DNA of 64,000 bases from Candidatus Zhuqueibacterota bacterium (GCA_016926625.1 JAFGOE010000075.1:1-64000), one strand, 5' to 3'; positions 29,901 to 40,340 are shown, counted from the first letter of the stretch. Made by a program: numbers and translations. Notes: generated by a model from the sequence alone, not told the origin.

Positions 29901-31172
29901 ATGAAGATATTGGTTGTTGGGGATGGTGCCAAAGAGCATGCGCTGTTATGGAAACTGAGGCGAGATTTGCCGAAAGCGGTTTTGTATTGTGCTCCGGGCA
30001 ATGCCGGTATCGCGAAATTGGCTCACTGTGTGCCGATTGCTGTGACCCAGACCGTCGAATTACTTCAATTTGCGGATTTTCAAAAGATCGATCTGACCGT
30101 AATTTCTGATGAATATGCAGTCATCAATGGTGCCGTCGATGCGTTTCAAAATCAGGGTCTGGCGACTATCGGACCAACAGAGAAAACGGCACAGATCATC
30201 AATAACAAGATTTATACGAAATATCTGTTGGATAAATACAAGATCCCGGCACCGCGCTATCGTGATTTTAAATATTATCGGCATGCTGCCGAGTATATTA
30301 AACAGTATGATTGCCCGATCGTCATAAAATCGGATCGATTCCACAAACTGGGGAATACGTTTATCACGGATACTCTGGAGGAAGCCCATTATTTTCTAAA
30401 GAAATTTTTAATGGGTGAGAAAGCAAAGCTCGAACCAGAGAAGATTATTATCGAAGAATTTTTAGTCGGACAGGAGATCGCGGTACCGTTTTTTACCGAT
30501 GGTATCAGTTTTAAAATAATCACCACGATCAGTCCCTATAAATCCATTTTTGATGGAGAGATCGGGGCGATCACCGAGGGTATGGGAGCGCACGCTCCAG
30601 CCACGATCAGAGATCAAGATCGGATTCTGGAACGCATTCGTAACGAAATCATCGGACCCATTGTTAAAGGGCTAACGCTCGAAGGTATTCCGTTTCGCGG
30701 ACTGATGCAAGTGGGTATTATCCTCACCTTCGAAGGACCAAAGGTGATTTCTCTGAAACCGTTTTTTCCTGATCCGGCGACACAGACGATAATGCCGTTG
30801 CTGGAATCGAACCTGTTCGAGCTGCTTATCGCGTGTCAGAACGCGGATTTGGAACAGCTCGATCTGCGATTAAAATGCGGTCACGCAGCGAATATCGTTA
30901 TTTGTTCCAGCGGGTATCCCGGACAGTACAGGGTCGGTAAACAGATTATCGGACTCGATGCGATCGTTAATGAGAAGATAACTGTTTTTCATTACGGAAC
31001 CCAAATGCATAAAGGGAAATATTACACCGCGAATGGCAGAGTCCTATCGATCGTGTCTGTCGACACCACGCTCGAACAATCGCGTGATGAGGTTTACAGA
31101 GCCGTAAAACAGGTGACATTTGATGGAGCCTATTATCGTCGTGATATTGCGATACGGACCTCGAAGAGATAG
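29901..31172 (+). CDS. PurD-like (phosphoribosylamine-glycine ligase fold) protein, degenerate ATP-grasp residues
   Basis: MKILVVGDGAKEHALLWKL...APGNAGIAKLA, IGPTEKTAQIINNKIYTKYLLDKYKIP, EGMGAHAPA, YPGQYRVGKQI, TANGRVLSIVSVDTTLEQS; key catalytic motifs altered (see findings). Confidence 0.85.
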   Translation: MKILVVGDGAKEHALLWKLRRDLPKAVLYCAPGNAGIAKLAHCVPIAVTQTVELLQFADFQKIDLTVISDEYAVINGAVDAFQNQGLATIGPTEKTAQIINNKIYTKYLLDKYKIPAPRYRDFKYYRHAAEYIKQYDCPIVIKSDRFHKLGNTFITDTLEEAHYFLKKFLMGEKAKLEPEKIIIEEFLVGQEIAVPFFTDGISFKIITTISPYKSIFDGEIGAITEGMGAHAPATIRDQDRILERIRNEIIGPIVKGLTLEGIPFRGLMQVGIILTFEGPKVISLKPFFPDPATQTIMPLLESNLFELLIACQNADLEQLDLRLKCGHAANIVICSSGYPGQYRVGKQIIGLDAIVNEKITVFHYGTQMHKGKYYTANGRVLSIVSVDTTLEQSRDEVYRAVKQVTFDGAYYRRDIAIRTSKR

Positions 31173-31311
31173 GATGATCGATTTGATGGGCGATCGAATT
31201 TTGATGACGCCCATACCATGAAACAGAAAATAAACAATACACAGCGTACCATGAAAAGGACGTTATTAGCGTAAACAACATTGCTATTGCAACTAGTAAG
31301 GAGAAACGAAG

Positions 31312-32232
31312 ATGAAAATTTTGGTGACAGGCGGAGCTGGATTTATTGGATCTCATGTGGTCGATGCTTACATTGAACAGGGGCATGACGTGGTGGTTAT
31401 GGATAATCTGGTGACCGGATACGAACGTAATATTAATCAGCGTGCAAAATTTTACAAAATGGATATCCAGGATGCTGACGTCCTCAAGGTGTTCGAAAAG
31501 GAGAAATTCGATATAGTCAATCATCATGCTGCGCAGATGGACGTTCGCAGATCGGTCAGTGATCCTGTTTACGATGCAAAAAATAATATTCTGGGTTCGA
31601 TAAATCTAATGCAGGCGGCGATTACAACGGATGTAAAAAAGTTTATTTTCGTTTCTTCGGGCGGCGCGATTTATGGTGAACAGGTCGTCTTTCCTGCGGA
31701 CGAAGAACATGACACCTGGCCGCTTTCACCTTATGGCATTACCAAACTGACAGGAGAAAAGTACCTTTATTTTTATTCACAGACTTACGGATTAAACTAT
31801 GCGGTTTTACGATATGCCAATATATACGGTCCAAGACAAAATCCCCATGGGGAAGCCGGTGTGGTGGCGATCTTTACGACGAAGTTGCTGAACAGGGAAC
31901 AGCCTATCATCAACGGTGACGGCAAGCAGACCAGAGATTATGTATTTGTGGGTGACGTTGTCAGAGCGAATTTAAACGTCACGTCCTATGAGAAGAATGA
32001 TTATTTCAATATCGGCACGAGTATCGAGACCGATGTCAATGAGATTTTTGACCATTTAAATGAGTTCACGGGTGACCATGCCAAAGAATTACACGGTCCG
32101 GCTAAACCGGGTGAGCAGTTACGAAGCGTGTTAAACTATGAAAAGGCGAAACGTTTATTGCATTGGAAGCCTGAGGTGATGTTAAAGGATGGATTGCAAC
32201 GAACAGTAGACTATTTTTCATCTAAAAAGTGA
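31312..32232 (+). CDS. NAD-dependent epimerase/dehydratase (UDP-glucose 4-epimerase-like, extended SDR)
   Basis: MKILVTGGAGFIGSHVVDAYIEQGHDVVVMDNL; SPYGITKLTGEKY (YxxxK); LRYANIYGPRQ. Confidence 0.95.
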   Translation: MKILVTGGAGFIGSHVVDAYIEQGHDVVVMDNLVTGYERNINQRAKFYKMDIQDADVLKVFEKEKFDIVNHHAAQMDVRRSVSDPVYDAKNNILGSINLMQAAITTDVKKFIFVSSGGAIYGEQVVFPADEEHDTWPLSPYGITKLTGEKYLYFYSQTYGLNYAVLRYANIYGPRQNPHGEAGVVAIFTTKLLNREQPIINGDGKQTRDYVFVGDVVRANLNVTSYEKNDYFNIGTSIETDVNEIFDHLNEFTGDHAKELHGPAKPGEQLRSVLNYEKAKRLLHWKPEVMLKDGLQRTVDYFSSKK

Positions 32233-32287
32233 GCCTGATGATGATTGTCGGCGAACGACGATCGTTACCTATAACAAACGGAAAAAG

Positions 32288-33460
32288 ATGAACAATCAAG
32301 CGAAGAGATTACCAGGTCGATACGGTATGATCGGCCAATCCGAGGGTATTATTCAGATTTTTGAAATTATCGATCAGGTCTCTACCACGGACATCTCCGT
32401 CCTGATAATCGGTGAGAGCGGAACCGGAAAAGAACTTGTGGTAAAGGCCATTCATAATAATAGCACCCGCAAGGCTAAACCGCTCATTATTGTTAATTGT
32501 GGTGCTATTCCCGAAGGAATCATCGAATCCGAGTTATTCGGACATGAAAAAGGGGCGTTTACGGGAGCAGTGGGGCCACGTAAAGGATACTTCGAGATGG
32601 CGGATGGCGGCACCATATTTCTGGATGAGATCGGAGAAATGCCGCTTAATGCACAAGTCAAAATACTTCGCATATTGGAGGGCAGAGAATTTACACGTGT
32701 GGGAGGAGGAATGCCACATCGTGTCGATGTCAGAGTCATTGCCGCTACAAATCGTGAGTTGGAGTCTGAGGTGCAGAGAGGTACTTTCCGCCAGGATCTG
32801 TTTTTTAGATTGAGAGCCGTCAATATTCATGTTCCTCCCCTGCGAAAACGAAAAGAAGATATCATGCTCCTTGCTGAATATTTCGCCTATGAATTCTGTC
32901 ATGCAAATCAGATCGATTTTAAAGGATTTGATTCCTCGGCCAGGGATGTGCTGGTCAATTATTCATGGCCGGGCAATATTCGGGAGCTGAAAAATTTAAT
33001 TGAGAGCATCATCGTGCTGGAAAAAGGAGATCTGATCGATGAAGCGACTCTATCGAAATATTTGAAATATGATACACATGAACAGCGGCTACTGCCCATT
33101 GCTCTGCATAAGTCTCCCGACGAGGCTGAGCGGGAATTTTTGTATCGAATCCTGATCGACCTGAAAAACGAGATCGCCGGTCTCAGGGAGTTGATCGTCA
33201 ACCGATTATTTCCACCGAAACGACTTAAACCATGGGAAAACGATGAGACGATCACCTATATTCATGAAGAAGATGAGATCCCATACGATAACCAGTACGA
33301 TGTGAAGAATCCATTGACCAGCCTACAGGATATGGAGCGGGAGCTCATTGAAAACACGCTCCATCGATTCAATGGAAATAAACGTAAAGCCGCTAAAAGT
33401 CTGAAGATAAGTGAACGAACTCTTTATCGAAAAATTAAAGAATACGATCTGCCCTATTAA
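32288..33460 (+). CDS. Sigma-54-dependent transcriptional activator (no receiver domain), AAA+ and Fis-type HTH
   Basis: GESGTGKELVVKAIH, ESELFGHEKGAFTGA, GGTIFLDEIGEMP, C-terminal NKRKAAKSLKISERTLYRKIKEY. Confidence 0.96.
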   Translation: MNNQAKRLPGRYGMIGQSEGIIQIFEIIDQVSTTDISVLIIGESGTGKELVVKAIHNNSTRKAKPLIIVNCGAIPEGIIESELFGHEKGAFTGAVGPRKGYFEMADGGTIFLDEIGEMPLNAQVKILRILEGREFTRVGGGMPHRVDVRVIAATNRELESEVQRGTFRQDLFFRLRAVNIHVPPLRKRKEDIMLLAEYFAYEFCHANQIDFKGFDSSARDVLVNYSWPGNIRELKNLIESIIVLEKGDLIDEATLSKYLKYDTHEQRLLPIALHKSPDEAEREFLYRILIDLKNEIAGLRELIVNRLFPPKRLKPWENDETITYIHEEDEIPYDNQYDVKNPLTSLQDMERELIENTLHRFNGNKRKAAKSLKISERTLYRKIKEYDLPY

Positions 33461-33506
33461 ATCGCTAAGAAGAGACAGGGAATTAATATTAAAGAAAGAC
33501 AGGTGT

Positions 33507-34028
33507 ATGTTACTAAACTTTCATTATCATTCTATTAAAAATACTTGTATTTTTACGATATTATTGCTATTTTTAGCAATATGTGGATGCGCGTACTATT
33601 CGTTTTCCGGTTCAGCCTTACCAGCTCATCTGAAGACCGTATCGATCCCGGTGTTCGAAGATAGAACAGCAGAGTTTGGGATAAGTGAGCTCATAACCGA
33701 AGCGTTGATCAATCAAATTACCAAAGATAATACATTAAAGATTTCTGATCCCAGAAACGCGGATTCGGTCATCAACGGGTCCATCACGACGATCCGGGAT
33801 GAAGCAGGAACGGTCAATCTGGACAAAGAAGTACAGGACATCAAGATCTATATTACCGTCGATGTTGAATTTGTCGACCAGACGAAGAGAAATGTGATCT
33901 GGCAAGACAGATTAACGCAGTGGGGTACATATGAGCCAGATGCTGTCGACGGGAGAGAAAAAGGCATACAGGAAGCGGTTGATAAGTTAGTCGAGGATAT
34001 CGTCAACAACATCATCGCTGGTTGGTAA
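33507..34028 (+). CDS. LptE-like LPS-assembly lipoprotein
   Basis: Likely start at 33507 (MLLNFHYHSIKN...) with lipobox LAICGCAYYSFSGSALPAHLKTVSIPVFEDRTAEFGISELITEALINQI; the ORF-track start 33411 lies inside the upstream gene. Confidence 0.85.
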   Translation: MLLNFHYHSIKNTCIFTILLLFLAICGCAYYSFSGSALPAHLKTVSIPVFEDRTAEFGISELITEALINQITKDNTLKISDPRNADSVINGSITTIRDEAGTVNLDKEVQDIKIYITVDVEFVDQTKRNVIWQDRLTQWGTYEPDAVDGREKGIQEAVDKLVEDIVNNIIAGW

Positions 34029-34087
34029 ACAGGTGGCACAATTTTCACCTGCCAGGTAATATTTTTGATAGAAAGGGTGTCATAGGT

Positions 34088-35188
34088 ATGGATAGACCAT
34101 TTAAAGAAGAACAAAAGTATTTGGAAGGCAAGCTCAAACACAATCCTGATTCGATTTTATTTGCCAGATTGGCTGAAATGTACTTATCGCTCGATAGAGT
34201 CGAAGAGGCCATCAAATTATGCGAAGAAGGAATCCGGCGGCTTCCATCATACGTAACTGGTCATTACATATTGAGTAAGTGCTATCTCAGAAAGAATAAG
34301 ATAGAAAATGCCAAGAAAGAGTTGAAACGAGTATTATATTATGATCCATATTATATTGCTGCACATCGCGATTCCGGAGATCTGATGATTAAAGAAGGGT
34401 GGACAAATAAGGCGATCGAGAGCTTTGAAAAAATTCTTGAAGTTGATCCGTTGAATCGAACCGTCCGCAGCCGCGATCAGGAGCTCAGAAATAGGGCGGG
34501 TGTTCTTCCTTCGCAGCAGAATGAAGATTTTGATATCGATATCGATACCGATCTGGAAGACCGGGCTATCGAAATCCCTGATCGGCGTTCAGAAATCGGC
34601 TCAGTCGAGGATATCTTTGCTGAATCAAACCGTGTGCAGTTGGATAACTTTCAAGAGAGACAAAATGCCGACAATGAAGGCGCTGAACTCTTTGATCTGG
34701 TAAACAAAATTTTTCGTGAAAATGATCTTGATAGCCCGACAGAACCTGAGTTTACATCAGTTGAAAATCAGGATGAGCCTGACTACAAAACAGATCTCGA
34801 TAGGGAAGAACATGGCAAAGTAGATGAAAAGAACTTCCTGCATGAAAAGCCGTCAGTCCTGAATAGCGAGGACGAAGAGAGTAAAGATAATCTTGATGAT
34901 GATTTCAGGGACTTCATCGAAAAGGTGAAAAATCCTCCCCCGATATCTTCTCAGGATTCTGACTCTCTAGAATCGTTGGCAAAAGAAAGGGAATCGAAAA
35001 AGTCGAATCCGGAGCCGCCATCAAAGTTAGTGACACCGACTCTCGGCGAGATCTATATTTCTCAGGGTCAATATAATAAAGCGTTGGGGGTGTATCAGCT
35101 CTTGCATAAAAATAATCCGGAAAATGAACTGTATATACAAAAAATAGAGTTTCTTAAGAAGAAGCTCGAAGAGATCAGTCAGCGGTAG
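34088..35188 (+). CDS. Tetratricopeptide-repeat protein with acidic linker
   Basis: TPR units near the N-terminus (LFARLAEMYLSLDRVEEAIKLCEEGI...), acidic middle, C-terminal TPR (LGEIYISQGQYNKALGVYQLLHKNNPEN); likely start 34088 after an aaagg(g) motif. Confidence 0.8.
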   Translation: MDRPFKEEQKYLEGKLKHNPDSILFARLAEMYLSLDRVEEAIKLCEEGIRRLPSYVTGHYILSKCYLRKNKIENAKKELKRVLYYDPYYIAAHRDSGDLMIKEGWTNKAIESFEKILEVDPLNRTVRSRDQELRNRAGVLPSQQNEDFDIDIDTDLEDRAIEIPDRRSEIGSVEDIFAESNRVQLDNFQERQNADNEGAELFDLVNKIFRENDLDSPTEPEFTSVENQDEPDYKTDLDREEHGKVDEKNFLHEKPSVLNSEDEESKDNLDDDFRDFIEKVKNPPPISSQDSDSLESLAKERESKKSNPEPPSKLVTPTLGEIYISQGQYNKALGVYQLLHKNNPENELYIQKIEFLKKKLEEISQR

Positions 35189-35222
35189 TCAATTAATCAT
35201 CATCAACGCAGAAAGCACCCCC

Positions 35223-36110
35223 GTGAATAGGAAAGTAGATATATCCGCTATTATCGTTACATATAATAGCGGACATGAAATAAGAGAGTGTCTTTCATCG
35301 TTAATCCTTTCTTTAAAATCTTATATCGCAGAAATATTTATCATCGACAATGCCTCAACCGATTCCACATTGCAGGTTGTAAAATTATTCCAGGAAAAGT
35401 ATGCGTTCATTTCGTTTATTAAGAACGAATCGAATTATTTATATACTCATGCGATCAATCAGGGATTATCGTTAGCGAAGGGGCAATTCGTCCTGCTGCT
35501 GAATCCCGATACCGTCGTTCCTGAGACGACGTTTGCGTCGTTGATTCCTGAATTTTCTGATGATGAGAAGCTCGCCGTCGTCGCGCCTCAATTTCACAAC
35601 AGCGATGGGTCGATCCAACCTTCCTGTCGGCGATTTCCAAAACACCGAGATATCCTTTTCCATTTGATGGGTTTAAATTATCTGTTTCCAAGAAGCAAGC
35701 TGTTCAATGGCTGGAAGATGGGTGATTTCGACCACAAGACAAAAAAATATGTCGAACAACCACAGGGAGCATTCATTCTCGTCCGCGCAGAAGCAATAAA
35801 GACGATTGGATTTTTAGATCAGCAGTTTCCCATGTTTTTTAGTGATGTCGATTGGTGTCATCGCTTTATTCTCGACGATTGGAAAATTGCGTTCATTCCT
35901 ACCGTCGCCATCGTGCATCACCAGGGCAGATCAGTTTTCAGACAAAGAATTCCCATGATCTGGTCGTCCCATAAATCATTTTACCTCTATTTTAAAAAAT
36001 ACTACCCCTCTGGTATTTGGCCGTTCGTCAATGCAGTCACTGGCTTGCTCTTATCCCTTATGGCCGCAGTTCGATCCGCTTATTTATATCTGCTAAAATT
36101 GGGAAGTTAA
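35223..36110 (+). CDS. Family 2 glycosyltransferase (rhamnosyltransferase-like)
   Basis: VDISAIIVTYNSGHEIRECLSSL, FIIDNASTDST, VLLLNPDTVVP, PQGAFILVRAEAIKTIGFLDQQFPMFFSDVDWCHR. Confidence 0.93.
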   Translation: MNRKVDISAIIVTYNSGHEIRECLSSLILSLKSYIAEIFIIDNASTDSTLQVVKLFQEKYAFISFIKNESNYLYTHAINQGLSLAKGQFVLLLNPDTVVPETTFASLIPEFSDDEKLAVVAPQFHNSDGSIQPSCRRFPKHRDILFHLMGLNYLFPRSKLFNGWKMGDFDHKTKKYVEQPQGAFILVRAEAIKTIGFLDQQFPMFFSDVDWCHRFILDDWKIAFIPTVAIVHHQGRSVFRQRIPMIWSSHKSFYLYFKKYYPSGIWPFVNAVTGLLLSLMAAVRSAYLYLLKLGS

Positions 36111-36122
36111 ATCCTGGAGTCT

Positions 36123-39100
36123 ATGAACATGATAAGTGTGAGGAGCAGAATCGGCAGGTTTCAGTATCGATTGATCTTCTTGATCCTGGGATTGGTCACT
36201 GTCTCCCGCGTCTATGGTCGATCATACTCCGGTGAATATATCCTGAAGATGAAGACGGAGCGAACCGTAGTCGAAGTCCTGAACGAGATCACGCTCCATC
36301 AGCGACTCGCAGTAACTATTCAAACATTGAAACCGCTCTGCCAAGTTCCAGGGGGGATAAATAGTAAACGTTACGCATTAAAAAAAACAACAGGCCTCGA
36401 TCGAATCAACTTTTGTGAAATCGAATCCGAAATTGAACCCCAAAACCTGCTTGTTTTATTAAACGATCTTGAAGACATCGAATACGCGATCGAAAACCAT
36501 GTCTATCGCTTGCATCAAAGTCCGAACGACTCACTCTATTCGCAACAGTGGTATCTTCGGCAGACTAAAATTGACAAGGCATGGACGATCACCAGAGGTT
36601 CGAAGGATGTCCTCGTGGCGATAATCGATACCGGGATCGACTATGTCCATCCTGACCTTGCATCTCAAATCTGGATCAACGCGGGCGAAGACCTGAACGG
36701 AAACGGTTTCGTAGATGACGGCGATTTTAATAATTTCGATGACGATGATAACGGTTACGTCGATGACATCATGGGATGGGATTTTACCGATGCCCCGCAT
36801 TTCCCTGACGACGGAGATTACCTGGATCGTGACGATGATCCTGTAGATGAAAATGGACACGGGACCTCGGTAGCCGGTGTTATTGCTGCTGTTTCCGATA
36901 ACGCGATCGGTATTGCGGGCACAGCGCCCCGATGCAGGCTCATGAATGTGAGGGCAGGGACATCACAGGGCTTGTTAGAAGAAGATGATGTCGCATCTGC
37001 TATTGTCTATGCCGTCGACAACGGAGTTCAAATCATAAATTTGAGTTTTGGCGATACCTATGCGTCCCCTCTGTTACAGGATGTGATCCAGTATGCATTC
37101 GAAGCCAATTGCGTGCTCATCGCCAGCGCAGGTAACAGCGGTTCTGCAGATATTCATTATCCGTCAGGTTATTCCCAGACTATTTCCGTTGCTTCGACCG
37201 ATGAAATGAATCAGAAGGCGGGGTTTTCAAACTATGGTACCACGGTCGATCTGGTTGCACCCGGCGTCGATATCCTCTCCACCAGGCCTGGCCAGCGCTA
37301 TGATTATTTCTCAGGTACATCTGCTTCAGCTCCGATCGTTTCAGGGATCTCCGCGCTGATCCTTGCACATCGTCCTGAGCTGAGAAATGAAACGGTGAGG
37401 AGCCTGTTGTTGTCGTCGACTCAGGATCTGGGCGAGCAGGGACATGATGATCAGTTCGGTGCTGGCCTCGTCGATGCGTTCATGGCACTCAATATGGATG
37501 TGCTGACGCATGCACGAATCGAATCGCCGCGACTCGATCAAGGTTTCAATGGCGACGAGATCGCTGTAACGGGCGACGCGTTCGGTGCATTTATGGATAC
37601 GTACCAATTATTTTATGGAACAGGAGATAATCCGGGCGATTGGATCGTCTTCGCAGAGACGAACAATAGGCAAGTGGTCGCTGATCTGTTAGGACGATGG
37701 GATGTACAGGCACTGCCGGATACGACGTATACCATCCGATTAAACGTACTGAATAAAAACGGAACGTCCATCGAAGATAGAGTTCGGATATTCATCGATA
37801 GAACTCCCCCGCGAATTGGTCATGTAACCACAACGGAGATGATCGATGGAGCGGAAGCGGGATCACTGATCCAATTCGAAACCGATGATCTGTGCGAATC
37901 ATCTGTCTTCTATCGCTTGCTCAACTCGGAGGGTCTATTTAACGAAATTAAACTCGCGTATCGCACAGACCTCCACCGGTTCTTCTTTTCATCAGATGAC
38001 GGCGACGGTGAATTTGAGTTTTTCATCGAGGCGGTTAATAATGCTGGACTCTCGTGCAGATCGGATTCGAGCTATACGATTCGATTGACGCAGCAGATCG
38101 TTCCGACCTCGACGTTTACCGAATGCGATCTCGAGCTTCCGGCTGGTTATATGCTCAATAAAATTAATGACTTCAATAATAATGGCTATCCGGAGGTTGT
38201 GATCAATAAGTTCGATGACAATCATAAGTACGGCGGGCTATCCGTTTATGAATTCGATCCGAATGACATCATCGAGCTATTTCATACCGATCAGATCTTA
38301 ATTCCACGTGATATCGCAGATTCCGATGGCGACGGGCTATGGGAAATCTTAGCCGGTTCTGGTCCTGTTTCCTACATACTGGAAGCTACAAAATCGAATC
38401 CAGTCCCTAATACAGTCGTATGGAGCGACGACAACGATGCATGGGCGAGCCGATTCTCAGATCTTGATCGAGACGGTGCCATGGAAATTATTTGCAGGAT
38501 CGATCGTGAATATCATATCCTCGAACACACAGAAGACAACGAATATCATGATGTCGCTGTACTACTTAACGTCAGCCCGGGAGAAAATGGTGTGGGTGTG
38601 CCTTACGTGGAGTGTGGTGATTTCGACAACGACGGATGGTCGGATGTACTGTTCGGCGATTACGACGGCGATCTGATCATGTACGAGAACAGGGGTGATG
38701 ATGTTTATGTACTGTCATGGACGCAACGACTGCCGTTGATGGATTGTATCGACTATATCGTCAGCGGTGATTTTAACGGTGATGGAATATCTGATTTCGG
38801 TGCAGGGTGTCATTCTGATCCTGATCTGAATGCTGAACATGAGTATGATGCCCGACACTGGATATATCGCATCTATGAGTCGAATGAGGATGATTCCTAT
38901 TCCCCTGTCTATGAACAGGCGTTCTGGGGCTACGATAATCCTCATCGATCTGCGAACGGCGTATCGGCAGGCGATGTCGATAATGACGGACTGGATGAAT
39001 TAGTGATCAACGTGTTTCCGGATCTTTATATCATCGATTTTGAGCGCCAAACAGGTAACTATCAGATGATGTGGTATTACGACTCGAACTATTCGCAGTC

Positions 39101-40340
39101 CAACATCATTGGCGATCTGAATCGGGATGGAGTAAATGAACTGTTCCTCTTCGATGGTACGACCATCAAGTCTTACTATCATGTTTCGGATACACATGTC
39201 GGACTGCCGGCTCCTCTCGGATTCAGGGTATTTCCTCTCGATACTCATGCGGTGCGATTGCAGTGGAATGAAGTGCCGCAGGTAAGTGGTTACACCATCT
39301 ACAAGGGAAGCAGTGCTGCGGAATTATCGGTGGAATGTGCTACTGCGAGCAATGAATTTACTGATTTTCGGGTGAGCAGTGACTCTGTCTATTGGTACGC
39401 GGTGGCGGCTTACGATCATTCTTCAGCGGAGGGACGTCAGACCGCTGCACAGTCTGTTCGGCCCGGATACAAACCTTTTGTCGTACGGATTAACTACATT
39501 GTACCTGATCAGGTGCAGATAGAATTCAGTGAGCCGATGAATTCGTCTATTAAAGATATCGTTAATTACAGTACGATGCCTGATGCGGGGCATCCTCGTT
39601 CGGTGATCGTCTCAAAATCGGCACAGCAAGTCATTTTGACGTATGATCCCTTCGCACTCTCCCCGGTAACGTACGTTCTACAGGTTGACCATGTGTTTGA
39701 TCAAGACGGTACACCGATCGATACCATGCGTCGTTGCGGTGAGTTCACTCCAACCGTGATCGCTGCAGCACCTTATATTGTGGATGCAAGACTCATCGAT
39801 CATCATACGATCGAAATTGAATTCAATGAGAGCGTGGATATCAACTCAGCCGAGACATTGACGAATTACAGTATCGAACCGGATGTTGATATATTGAGCG
39901 CAAACCGTATTGAAGGTCGCGAAGAATGCGTTCGGTTGGGGCTAAGCCATCATCGTATGCGTGCGATCGGCAAGAACTATCTGCTGACCGTTATGAACGT
40001 AAAAAATTTAGCAGGCATCTCCATCGTAAGAGGTGTTGGAGACCAGAAAGCTTTTTCCCTGTTCAACCAGGACCTATCCGCCGTGTATACATATCCGAAT
40101 CCCTTTCGCATCGGGGAGGGAAATGGTATCATGTTCGCGAATCTGACCAGTGAAGCGACAATTACGATTTATACCATCGAGGGACGTTTCATTCGCAGGA
40201 TCAGAGAAACAGACGGCAACGGTGGTGTCGAGTGGGATGTGAGGGATGAGGACGGGATCGATGTGTGCTCTGGTGTCTATTTATACTACGTCGAGGGCGA
40301 GGGTGATCGCTGTGTGGGTAAATTGGTTATCATCCGTTAA
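36123..40340 (+). CDS. Secreted subtilisin-like (S8) protease with FG-GAP/VCBS repeats, Ig-like domains and type IX-like C-terminal domain
   Basis: VAIIDTGIDYVHPDL, ENGHGTSVAGVIAA, FSGTSASAPIVSGI; repeated DxDxDGxxE motifs; TYPNPFRIGEGNG...CSGVYLYYVEGEGDRCVGKLVIIR. Confidence 0.95.
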   Translation: MNMISVRSRIGRFQYRLIFLILGLVTVSRVYGRSYSGEYILKMKTERTVVEVLNEITLHQRLAVTIQTLKPLCQVPGGINSKRYALKKTTGLDRINFCEIESEIEPQNLLVLLNDLEDIEYAIENHVYRLHQSPNDSLYSQQWYLRQTKIDKAWTITRGSKDVLVAIIDTGIDYVHPDLASQIWINAGEDLNGNGFVDDGDFNNFDDDDNGYVDDIMGWDFTDAPHFPDDGDYLDRDDDPVDENGHGTSVAGVIAAVSDNAIGIAGTAPRCRLMNVRAGTSQGLLEEDDVASAIVYAVDNGVQIINLSFGDTYASPLLQDVIQYAFEANCVLIASAGNSGSADIHYPSGYSQTISVASTDEMNQKAGFSNYGTTVDLVAPGVDILSTRPGQRYDYFSGTSASAPIVSGISALILAHRPELRNETVRSLLLSSTQDLGEQGHDDQFGAGLVDAFMALNMDVLTHARIESPRLDQGFNGDEIAVTGDAFGAFMDTYQLFYGTGDNPGDWIVFAETNNRQVVADLLGRWDVQALPDTTYTIRLNVLNKNGTSIEDRVRIFIDRTPPRIGHVTTTEMIDGAEAGSLIQFETDDLCESSVFYRLLNSEGLFNEIKLAYRTDLHRFFFSSDDGDGEFEFFIEAVNNAGLSCRSDSSYTIRLTQQIVPTSTFTECDLELPAGYMLNKINDFNNNGYPEVVINKFDDNHKYGGLSVYEFDPNDIIELFHTDQILIPRDIADSDGDGLWEILAGSGPVSYILEATKSNPVPNTVVWSDDNDAWASRFSDLDRDGAMEIICRIDREYHILEHTEDNEYHDVAVLLNVSPGENGVGVPYVECGDFDNDGWSDVLFGDYDGDLIMYENRGDDVYVLSWTQRLPLMDCIDYIVSGDFNGDGISDFGAGCHSDPDLNAEHEYDARHWIYRIYESNEDDSYSPVYEQAFWGYDNPHRSANGVSAGDVDNDGLDELVINVFPDLYIIDFERQTGNYQMMWYYDSNYSQSNIIGDLNRDGVNELFLFDGTTIKSYYHVSDTHVGLPAPLGFRVFPLDTHAVRLQWNEVPQVSGYTIYKGSSAAELSVECATASNEFTDFRVSSDSVYWYAVAAYDHSSAEGRQTAAQSVRPGYKPFVVRINYIVPDQVQIEFSEPMNSSIKDIVNYSTMPDAGHPRSVIVSKSAQQVILTYDPFALSPVTYVLQVDHVFDQDGTPIDTMRRCGEFTPTVIAAAPYIVDARLIDHHTIEIEFNESVDINSAETLTNYSIEPDVDILSANRIEGREECVRLGLSHHRMRAIGKNYLLTVMNVKNLAGISIVRGVGDQKAFSLFNQDLSAVYTYPNPFRIGEGNGIMFANLTSEATITIYTIEGRFIRRIRETDGNGGVEWDVRDEDGIDVCSGVYLYYVEGEGDRCVGKLVIIR

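Noticed and set aside
30967-31527. 186-aa minus-strand ORF spanning the purD-like/epimerase junction
   Set aside because: His/Ser-rich shadow ORF antisense to two conserved genes
33411-33506. N-terminal extension of the lptE-like ORF as listed in the ORF track
   Set aside because: Overlaps the Fis-type HTH end of the sigma-54 activator; the lipoprotein signal begins after the Met at 33507
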